From positions 22,286 through 49,256 of the forward strand of contig JAAAUF010000169.1 of NCBI GenBank assembly GCA_015499985.1: 26,971 bases of DNA, in the 5' to 3' direction. Each line of letters starts with the position of its first letter. Position 1 is the first letter of the stretch. Under the pieces are notes generated by a model, which worked only from the letters and a program-made list of their open reading frames with translations, did not search any database and was not told the DNA's origin. Origin of the DNA: Haplosporangium gracile. Lineage: Eukaryota; Mortierellomycota; Mortierellomycetes; Mortierellales; Mortierellaceae. Of the stretch, positions 8,748 to 16,849 are shown piece by piece. The position numbers and the translations under genes are program-made.

Positions 8748-11700
8748 ATGAAGGTGGTTGGTCTGATCAGGTTAGCATCGACATTGAACAAATACCCCCC
8801 CCCCCTGTTGGCTTAGCTCCCTATCGTAATAAAAAGCCAGCAGGACACGGTGTACAGGAGGAGTGTGGAGAGGCCTGCCAAAAGGAAACAGCAGCTCATT
8901 CATTCAGTCTCTGGACCAGGACCCATTGCACATGCTTAAAACCAGAAACTGATCGCAATACATTTTTGCGTATCCACTCTTTTTCCATGCATTAAAAAAA
9001 AAAGCGGCGGAAAAGATAGTTTCTACAATCTGATGCAATGTGTCGCCAACGGACATACCGTCATTGCCCTCGGAAACTTGCATCCCAAACCACAAGACAA
9101 CAAAGGTAAAAAAAAATAAAATAAACTCTTGCATCCTTGCCTTACCACTTATCACTTCCTTACCACACATACAAGTGTTTTTAAACCACCCTCAAGATGC
9201 TGTCTCGAAACAAACTGGCCCATTTTTTTTTATTTTCGTAACAGCTAATTATCCGAACTCTCACAAACCCATAACTCGCTTCTCACTCTCTTTCGTTCCT
9301 TCAAACGAACAATAAATAGATGAGTTGGACTCATACATGTACCAGACAGTGGGTCACGACGTCATCCACCTGTATAAGGATTGTTTAGAAGTGCCCCTGT
9401 ACCGACAGGAAATCAAGGGTAAGCCTGTCGAACAAGGCGCAGATTACGTCAAGACAGACCAGGACGAGACTGAGGATCTGTTTGACTTATTGTCATCCGT
9501 CAAGGCTGCTCACCCGGATCTGGAAGCTGTCAGTGTTGGTGCTATTTTGTCTAATTATCAGCGGATACGCGTCGAAAACGTGTAAGTTTACCGTCGTTTT
9601 AGACCACATTTTTTTCTTGGTGTACATTGGCGGGAAATCCCTCGAATGCTGTAGTACTTACATTCACCTTTTTGATTTTTTTCTAATGATGGTAAGGTGC
9701 TCACGGCTAGGATTGGTAGCGTTGGCGTATCTGTGGCAAAGGAATCAAGAAGAACTGTTGAGCGAGATGGCTCAGGCGGGTGTCAATGCGGTGCTGGTCA
9801 AGATTGCGGCCATTGGACTGAAGAGACAGCATCTGGGCCAATCGATCGGCGATATGTTCCCGTACCTGTGCAAGATGAACCAGGAATACGACCTGCATAT
9901 TTGTGGAGAAGGTGGGGAGTATGAGACCATTACTCTTGACTGCCCGCTCTTCAAGCGCCGGATCGTCGTGTAAGTCACATCTCTGGAATGCGGAGCAAAT
10001 TTGTTCAGGATCTGCTTGTTTCGGACATTAACAAGGATACTGTTGATTTATTTACACTTTAGTGAGGAGTCGGAGGTGGTGATTCATTCGGATGATGCGT
10101 TCGCTCAGGTGGCCTACTTGCGGTTCAAAAAATTGCGATTAGAGGAAAAGTCAGAAGTCGAACTAGACCCTTGCTGGATGTCGGACATCAATCTGGATCC
10201 TGTCTGGGAGGCGGATGAACTTATGTTGCCCATCGAGGAGATTGTTCACGCCAAGCAGGCTGCTCAAAAGCATGATGACAACTCGGGAATTGTCACTACA
10301 CATGGAACAGGGGTTGCTCAGAATGGTGGCAGATGGAGCAGCAGTATTGATGGTGCATTTAGAGGACATGTGTCCAAGTTCTTGTCACATGAGAGTGACG
10401 TTGTTTGTGCTGTGGGTGGCACCACTGCATTTGAGGTTACCTCGTCTGAGGGTAGTCGGCATCTGAGCATTGCGGAGGAGACTGTCGCTTGTCTTCAAAA
10501 CGTCCAGGGTATGTTTCTTCGATGACTCATTTCTGCGAATCTTGAGAATGTCTGTATCTCGGAACAAATTATATTTACAAGATGAGTTTTTACTTTCTTG
10601 ATACCAAATAGCCAAACTGGAAAAGATTGGGCTGTCGTGGACAGAAGTCGTATTCATGCAGGTGTTTGTGTCGAACATGGCGGACTTTGGTGTTGTCAAT
10701 GGAGCATACAAGGGCTTTTTCGGGATCAACCCTCCACCTCGCGCATGTGTCGGTGCTAACTTGCCTAAGCCCTGTCGTATCCAGGCCAGCTGTACAGCGA
10801 TCAGGAAGGGAGCTATTCTCACCAAACCTCGTCAGACACTTCATGTCCAAGGCATGTCCTATTGGGCCCCTGCCAATATCGGACCCTATTCCCAGGCCAC
10901 CGAGGTGAGCACTTTTCATACGTCGGCCAACCCACAAGCTGCCCACACATTTTATTTCACAATGGCTACTAATATATATTTTTTTGTTTCTTGTCGTTTC
11001 AACAGCAAGCGCATCATTCGTTTATTGCGGGACAGATCGGTATGGTCCCTTCGACTCTGGATCTTCCTATGCCTGCGTCATTGGCGAAGGAGACAGCATG
11101 GTCACTAAGGAACTTGTCTCAGATTGCGACTGTTCGGCAGTCGGATCTGGCTAACAGGACTGCGCTGTGCATCGTCTATGTCAAGAGCGCCGATGCATTT
11201 GCAGCTGTTATTGCTGCATGGGAATACATATCCAACAAGGTATAAGTGAGCACTTTTTGTACACTGCGTATGTACCATTGCAGATTGTATCTGATGCAGA
11301 GTCGCTCCAGAGTTTCATGTGAGTTGAAAGACTAATTTTGGTGGCGTTTATTTTACTTTGTTTCATATCAGAAAACATCCCCTCCATTGTTGGCAATCAG
11401 TATGCCCTCGCTGCCAAAGGGTGGGCAGGTTGAATGGCAGGTGCTTATTCATCACGGAAAGGTGTACGCCGAGAAGGCGCCGGTGTCAAAGGATGATCAG
11501 GAAGGCGATGGGTACGAGACAGACGACGATGATATGTACGAGGTCGAGAAGCGTGCATTGCATCCTACCACCATGTTTTTGGGACATGAGCCACCGTCTG
11601 CAGGTGCTGGACTGGAAGCACCCTGGAAGACTAGGACCCAGTCCTGGTTCTTGGCACCCTTACTGACAGCGCTTTCAGTCGTCCAGATCCCAGAGGCCTC

Positions 11701-12109
11701 ATCGTTGGCATCGTTGTTTTCTTCATTATCGGTCTCGGACAACAAGGAAGGAGTTGAGCAGCAGGGATTGAATAGGGAGATGGTTCAAGATATGTTGGTG
11801 ACGATGATCAAGGCGATGGACAGGATTCTTCAGAGTCATGCACTGCCAGCAACAGGACCAGGTGTTGAAGGAGGGTGGACGGATGTTGTCGGGATGTCGT
11901 TGTACTATCATGACACATTAGTGGAAGACCAGGCAGTCCAACTGGATTCGATCTTTGACGAGTTACTGTCGCAGTATGTGGGCAAGTCGTCGTCAAATGT
12001 AGCGGTGACTCTTGTCCCTGTTCTGGCAATTGCTGACCATGGTGTGTTGGCGCTGAGTGTGCATGCTGTCGGCAAGACGCCAACTATCCCTGGTCTTCTC
12101 CAGGCCTAG
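8748..12109 (+). CDS. DPH6: Diphthine--ammonia ligase (Dph6) with RidA-like domains
   Basis: Eight exons: 8748-8770, 9005-9105, 9320-9581, 9697-9969, 10063-10508, 10612-10904, 11006-11239 and 11372-12109, giving 789 residues with all joins in frame (yeast Dph6 is about 685). Dph6 carries out the ATP-dependent amidation of diphthine on elongation factor 2, the last step of diphthamide synthesis, in the cytosol. The PP-loop SGGKDS (residues 8-13) is formed across the exon 1/2 join. It is followed by NGHTVIALGNLHP, DELDSYMYQTVGHDV, SNYQRIRVENVCSRLGL and the family motif GEGGEYET (about 199-206). Two YjgF/RidA-like domains follow (about 345-465 and 467-565), as in fungal and plant Dph6. The C-terminal 220 residues are less conserved. 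The first two exons were found by matching family motifs and splice sites. The intron at 11240-11371 is the least certain, because it contains a possible 35-base exon. Confidence 0.94.
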
Positions 12110-12438
12110 CCTAGAGGCCGTTGCAATTAAAGTGGCGTAAGGAAGGAGTCACTGTTCCTTGCTTCCCTCGTTTTTTTATTCGGTGGCGGTTGTTCAACTG
12201 ATTTCTCTCCCCCTGGAATCTTGTCTTTCCCCCGCCTTTGTCCCTCCTCTTCTCCTTCTTTCCACTCCTTTCACTTCCTCGGATCACATTCTACCTTCCC
12301 TTTCGTCCTTCACGAGGATCACGATTCATTCGCCCCTCATCGACACTTCAGACAGGACCAGACTGTAGCGACATTCAATCAGCGACAACAAATCACACCA
12401 CCTTATTCACACTCTCTCGGATCTACACTGATGTTGCA
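12110..12438. other. Short intergenic region, promoter of the carrier gene
   Basis: The sequence is CT-rich on the + strand (about 12170-12310), with no supported gene. Frames open here simply extend the carrier's first exon upstream. The ATG at 12439 was chosen because the in-frame upstream part is low-complexity and 5'-UTR-like. Confidence 0.6.
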
Positions 12439-14291
12439 ATGACCCCAACCTTCTCATTTCCACCCCCTCCCCACTCCACTTCTTCTTCTTCTTCTTCTTC
12501 TTCCTCTGCCCCACTCTACCCACACGCTACTATACCCACAGGAATATTCTCTGCCCTGAAATCAACCGTTCCTCTAGACACCCCGTCGCAAGTTCATTCG
12601 CAGCAACTCCAACAGGCGACAACACAAACGAGACCAATTGTATCTTCACCATGGACTATCCAAGCATATTCGGTATCGGAAATAGGCGACAAGGATGCAG
12701 TTCGAGGATCGGCAACTGTCGGTGTTCCTACAGCTGTAACCCGCACCATGCTGCTTCAAGCACTTCAGTTCTGGTACAGGGTGCCCATCAAGGTATTTTA
12801 TGGCTATTGTATGACATGGAAATGGTGACATTTTTTTTTTTTTCCTTTTTCGGGTTGTTTGTCTCGTAATCGTAGATCTCCTTGTTCATGCACACAGCAC
12901 ACTTAGGCAATGATTCCCGACTAATAGCACCCTTTGACATAATTATCTTTTTGGACGATGAATATAACAGTTGTTTCGACCGATGAGAGTGGATTACTTG
13001 GTGATGGCACGAGCAGCAACCATGGGGATCATCCCCACCCCTGCCAACCGCGCCGCCTTTGCAGAGTCTCAAAAACAGCTTTCTAAACGGACACAATTCT
13101 TTCGAGCGACCTCGATTGGAATGGTGGCACAAGCCATCAAGACTCAGGGCGCAGGGTTCATCTATCGACAGGTGCTTCCACCCTTGATCATGAACTCATT
13201 CATTGGATCGGTGCTCTATACGACTTATATTTTCACGTTGCCGGTCTTCCATCCGGCGTTCACGTATCAGAAATCGAGGACGTTCCCACCACCTCCGTTT
13301 CCGGCGGTATTTATGGCGGGTGCTCTTGCGGGCGCTGCTCAATCGCTTGTGGCAGCACCGATAGATTCGTTGAAGATCAAGTTCCAGGTGCAGGATCTGG
13401 CGCAAGGTGGCAAGCATAAGAATATGGCTTCCTTTGCGATCACGACGTTGAAGGAGATGGGGCTCAAGACTGTCTACCGCGGCTTTGCCCTCACCCTCGT
13501 CAAGGTACTCTTTTTTTTTTTTCTTCTTCTTGCGAATGCCCAGTTGACCAGTTGCGCCAATTGATCATATTCTAATTTCTGTTTCTGTTCAAATACTTAT
13601 GAAATAGGATTCATTGGCATGTGGGTTATTCTTTGGAGTGTTCGAGTGGGTCAAGCAGCAAGGATACTATTACTTTATTGATGAGCTGTACGGGCTTCGG
13701 GAAGACATGGAGCTCCTTAAAGCCAAGGCTCTCAATGAGCTTTATTCGACAAAGGGAGAACAGGGTCCACCACCACCAACAACGCCATCAGACATGGCAT
13801 CACGACCTTATTTCCTATTGGAACCGATGTTTGTGTTATTAGCAGGAGCAGCAGCCGCGGTGGCCTACCAGGCCGTCGACTACCCACTCGAACAGGTCAA
13901 ATCTATTTTTTATGCAAAGGAGACAGCCCTTCAAGCCGAGACACAACGTAACGCCCCCGCAGCACACACTCAACGCCTCAACTCTTCGTCAATGCGGTCA
14001 GGTATTTCTATATCCTCACAGCTGTACGACATGACGTGGAAGGAATGTCAAGCTCAGGCCACGACTGCAGGTGGATGGCGTCGGTTCTTGTTTGCCAATT
14101 TTGCATCGACAGCGATTCGTGCGGTCCCGGCGGCAAGTGTGGGATTCCTAGTGTTTGAGTTGATGAAGCGGAAACTGGATGCTCGGAGGTATGAGAGTGA
14201 GGATCGGGAGATGGTTTCTTATTTGGATCGGATGATGGCTGAACGGGATGCGGAGCGGAGGGCTGAGTGGGTGTTGGCCAGGCAGTTGTAG
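12439..14291 (+). CDS. Mitochondrial carrier family (SLC25-like) protein
   Basis: Three exons: 12439-12792, 12971-13504 and 13608-14291. Both introns are phase 0, giving 523 residues. Mitochondrial carriers move metabolites across the inner mitochondrial membrane using three repeats of about 100 residues. Two carrier signatures are clear: PIDSLKIK (248-255) fits Px[DE]xx[KR]x[KR] exactly, and YPLEQVKSIF (388-397) matches its first half. The sequence is long for the family (usually about 300). It has a disordered N-terminus of about 100 residues with a nine-Ser run encoded by TCT/TCC codons, a Pro-rich insert (GPPPPTTPSD), a long loop after the second signature, and a charged helical tail (about 480-523). 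The segment FWYRVPIKLFRPMRVDYL resembles divergent fungal-specific carriers of unknown substrate. It could be a structural member rather than a transporter. Confidence 0.88.
12489..12513 (+). repeat. TCT trinucleotide repeat in coding sequence
   Basis: The repeat encodes the polyserine run near the N-terminus of the carrier-family protein. Its length probably varies between strains; that is inference. Confidence 0.8.
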
Positions 14292-14523
14292 GAAAGGGAG
14301 CGGGTGAGAGGAGGCAAGGCCGGAGTATGAGACTAGCAGGGAGAGGGATATATGCGAAGCAGCAGGATTTAGTTGGTAACTGAAGTCTGCCTCTCTCCTG
14401 GTCTGGTAAACGAGTTAATAGAGAGCCATTTGAGTTTACTTTGACCACCCTTTTTTTTTTTTTTGAGCAACCACATGTGGCAGACCCAATAGAGAAGAGC
14501 AAAGGATGGCTGAAGCAATGGAG

Positions 14524-14529
14524 AATAAA
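14524..14529 (+). terminator. AATAAA signal after the carrier gene
   Basis: A polyadenylation-type hexamer about 230 bases after the carrier stop codon. It is inferred from position. Confidence 0.35.
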
Positions 14530-14973
14530 TGGTCCCTGATCTTTGCATATATATATATTTTTGCTGATCTTTTTGGGGCACGTGTAAAGAAGAAAAAAAG
14601 TGAATCTCCCGACTTTAATCACTGCACCACACGACGTGCCCTGATCGATGGTGGGAGAATTCCATTTGCGAAAGCCCCGAGTGTGTGTTTTTATTTACAA
14701 TGGAGTTATGCGAACATTGAAAGGTATTTTTGAATGAGGTTTGTTTTTTTATTAGCTCGCGAGAAAAGTAGGTCGTTATGTACTAAAGGATAGGGGTATG
14801 GAAAGCTCCTAGCGGGCAAAAAAAAAACAAAAAAATGAAAAGCGCGTGTGTGTGTAACTTCTAGAAGAAACGATGTATACAGAAGGAAAAAAAAAGAGGA
14901 GGGAAAGACAGCTCCTGTTGGTCTGTGCATGCAAAAGAAGGGGAAAAAAAACAAAAGAAAGAAGAAAAAAGGG

Positions 14974-15047
14974 CACGCGCCAGCGCGTGTCTAGATTTTT
15001 TTTTTTTTTTTTGGGTTTGTTGGGGGGGAAAAAAAAAAAAAAAAAAA
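14974..15047. repeat. GC palindrome followed by T17-loop-A19 inverted block
   Basis: CACGCGC and GCGCGTG (14974-14980 and 14983-14989) are perfect inverted arms around CA. After TCTAGA come 17 T (14996-15012), the G-rich loop gggtttgttggggggg (15013-15028), and 19 A (15029-15047). The T and A runs could pair as a 17-bp stem. It lies between two convergent genes. Confidence 0.75.
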
Positions 15048-15255
15048 TGTACGAGAGAGGAAAAAAAAAAGAAGTGAGTTCCGACAAGCCGGGTCTTGGG
15101 CGAAAGTAGATACAGGTCTTTCGGGCAACTCGGTGTTCTTGGCACTCTATCCCATCGCATCCTCGTGGTATCGCTATACGCTTGCTCGCTCGTGTATCAT
15201 CGCAAAAATCCACCCATCACAACATCATCCCCACCATCCCTAGTTTTTTTTTTTT

Positions 15256-15498
15256 TTACTTGTTAGTCTTCCCATCCTTCGTTTTCTTGCAGGAACAACA
15301 TTTTCCACAGTAGACACAGGTCTTGCAAACATCCTTGGGGTTTTGGGTGCGGCACTTGCGGCAGACGTCGCCCTTGCAGGAACAGCATTCGGCGCAGTAG
15401 GCGCAGGCTGAACAGAGGTCTTCGGGTCGGTATGACATGCAGGATTCGCACAGACCGTCTTCCAGACTGGTGTTCGTTGTGTAGCCGAACCGTGTCAT
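15256..15498 (-). CDS. Cysteine-rich twin-repeat small protein (metal-binding-like)
   Basis: A single exon of 80 residues with 16 Cys (20%). Residues 16-43 and 45-72 are two 28-residue repeats with identical Cys spacing. Cys lie at 17, 20, 29, 32, 35, 38, 39, 41 and again exactly 29 residues later at 46, 49, 58, 61, 64, 67, 68, 70. Each repeat reads roughly CxxC, eight residues including P-[EK]-D, then CxxCxYCxxCCSCK. The tail is Lys-rich (KKTKDGKTNK). There is no signal peptide or membrane segment, so a cytosolic or nuclear location is likely. The CxxC and CCxC clusters suggest zinc or copper binding in thiolate clusters, as in metallothioneins, but Tyr, Pro and regular spacing also fit a small folded zinc module. 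I recognise no named family. The ATG at 15498 follows a pyrimidine-rich upstream region on the coding strand. The repeat periodicity makes a chance ORF very unlikely. Confidence 0.72.
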   Translation of the reverse strand: MTRFGYTTNTSLEDGLCESCMSYRPEDLCSACAYCAECCSCKGDVCRKCRTQNPKDVCKTCVYCGKCCSCKKTKDGKTNK

Positions 15499-15670
15499 CT
15501 TTGCTCTGTTCGATGGGTTTAGGTGGGGTGGGTGGTGAGGTTGGTTGATGGCAGTAGGAGGTTGTAAATGGCAGTGGTGAGTGGAAGTAGGTTGGAGTGC
15601 TTGGCAGAGGAGGCTGGGATTGTTGATTTGTATTGAAGTGGGTTTTTTGGTTAGTGATGCGACGAGAAGA

Positions 15671-15717
15671 GAAAGAGAGAGAGAGGAAGAAAGAGAGAGA
15701 GAGAGAGTGTGTGTGTG
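15671..15717. repeat. GA then GT microsatellite
   Basis: GA-rich units run to about 15707, then GT units to 15717, upstream of the cysteine-rich gene. Confidence 0.85.
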
Positions 15718-15795
15718 AAAAGACCGAGGAGGGGAGTAGGTTGTTATTAAGTGTGAATGCTGTTTTTGTTGTTGAAGTAAGGCTGTGAAGGAGGG

Positions 15796-15845
15796 GAAAA
15801 AGAAAGAAAGAAAGATAGAAAGAATGAATGAATGAAAGAAAGAGA
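15796..15845. repeat. GAAA / GAAT tetranucleotide repeat
   Basis: Successive GAAA, then GAAT, then GAAA units form an imperfect tetranucleotide array. Confidence 0.8.
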
Positions 15846-16201
15846 TGAAAGTTGAAAAAGAGGCAAATTCAAGATCAATTCAAATAAGAAATGTTTGAAA
15901 GCGCACAAAACAGAGGAGAAGGGGAGTTGATTGAGAAATATGACTGAGCTGGCGAGTGTCGCAGAAGGATGTGTGGAATCCTGTTTTGCTGTTTATTGGG
16001 GGTTTTAGAAGCAGGGGTATGAAAGGGGGTACGAAAGGGGATAGAAAGGAGAGGGGAAAGTGAAGATGTGGCAGTGTGATCTGTGTGCGTGGATGTGGTA
16101 CTAAGGTTCCTTGAAACAATGCTGAGTGTGGAAAAAATGATTTAAGAGAAAGAAAAAAAATCTTGGGAGTGTGGGTAAGAAAGGGTAAAGACAGGAGGGA
16201 G

Positions 16202-16225
<24 letters not shown>
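16202..16225. repeat. GA dinucleotide microsatellite
   Basis: An uninterrupted run of GA units within purine-rich intergenic DNA. Confidence 0.9.
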
Positions 16226-16232
<7 letters not shown>

Positions 16233-16426
16233 GGAAAGTTGTGGATGAGGGTCGAAAAGAAAAATGAGGACAAAGAGAAGAAATAAGCGCGTATTTATCT
16301 GTCCGTGTGGAAAGAATCAGAGCATTCCCGTCAAGTCACGACAGTGAATGAATGATGGAACACGCGAGACGGAAATTGCATACTTGCAACATCACATCTC
16401 AAACACATGGGCGCTGTAAGTTAGTT

Positions 16427-16442
16427 AATATATATATATATA
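16427..16442. repeat. TA dinucleotide repeat
   Basis: A short uninterrupted TA run downstream of the PPR gene. Confidence 0.8.
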
Positions 16443-16727
16443 AAAATCAAGGGTGCGAACGCGGAACTTGAACATGGTACAGTCGACAGCATCGCCTCTT
16501 TGCTCCTTCCCTCCTCTCTCCAGTCTAAATCCTAAGTTAACGTCAAACCAGCCCATCAATGCAATTTTAAGGGCAATAGCAAATATACATGGGTGATACA
16601 TTTTTCGCACATTGTCAATCTCTAACCAATGCAGGAACCATGCAAGAGCCCATGCAAAGAAAGATCCCTGTCCGCAAAAGCCCACTCTCACTCGCACGCA
16701 CACGCACACATACACAAATGAATTAAA

Positions 16728-16769
16728 NNNNNNNNNNNNNNNNNNNNNNNNNNNNNNNNNNNNNNNNNN
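16728..16769. other. Assembly gap (42 N)
   Basis: Forty-two N characters, preceded by a CA/CG-rich simple stretch (CACGCACACGCACAC). The true length of the missing sequence is unknown. It lies outside the PPR coding region, about 80 bases past its stop. Confidence 0.99.
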
Positions 16770-16849
16770 TTGCAATCTGCACATGCTCTTTCCGCGTCCA
16801 TGTTTTAGGCAGAAATACCCGGTTTTAATAAAACAACAATCAAAAGAAG

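Larger units (their letters stand above)
14292..15255. other. Convergent 3' intergenic region
   Basis: This lies between the 3' ends of the carrier gene (+) and the cysteine-rich gene (-). It holds an AATAAA (14524-14529) for the carrier, a short AT repeat near 14548, an 8-bp inverted repeat (14576-14583 / 14634-14641), many A runs on the + strand, and the T17/A19 inverted block at 14996-15047. Open frames on both strands translate to Lys/Phe-rich low-complexity sequence, so no gene is called. Confidence 0.65.
15499..16849. other. Intergenic region, purine-rich with microsatellites and a gap
   Basis: This lies upstream of the cysteine-rich gene and downstream of the PPR gene, both on the minus strand. 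The + strand is purine-rich from about 15520 to 16300, so pyrimidine-rich toward the cysteine-rich gene, which is the promoter pattern seen elsewhere. GA, GT, GAAA and TA simple repeats are frequent. No gene is supported. A 42-base N run is at 16728-16769. Confidence 0.65.

Noticed and set aside
11284..11318. 35-base segment as a constitutive DPH6 exon
   Set aside because: Its inclusion breaks the reading frame of the conserved C-terminal part, so it is kept only as a possible alternative exon.
14809..15213. Phe/Lys-rich overlapping frames on both strands
   Set aside because: They come from the A and T runs of the convergent 3' region.
15671..16225. Several short repeated GA-type blocks considered as a CRISPR-like array
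   Set aside because: They are simple microsatellites with no unique spacers, in a eukaryotic genome.
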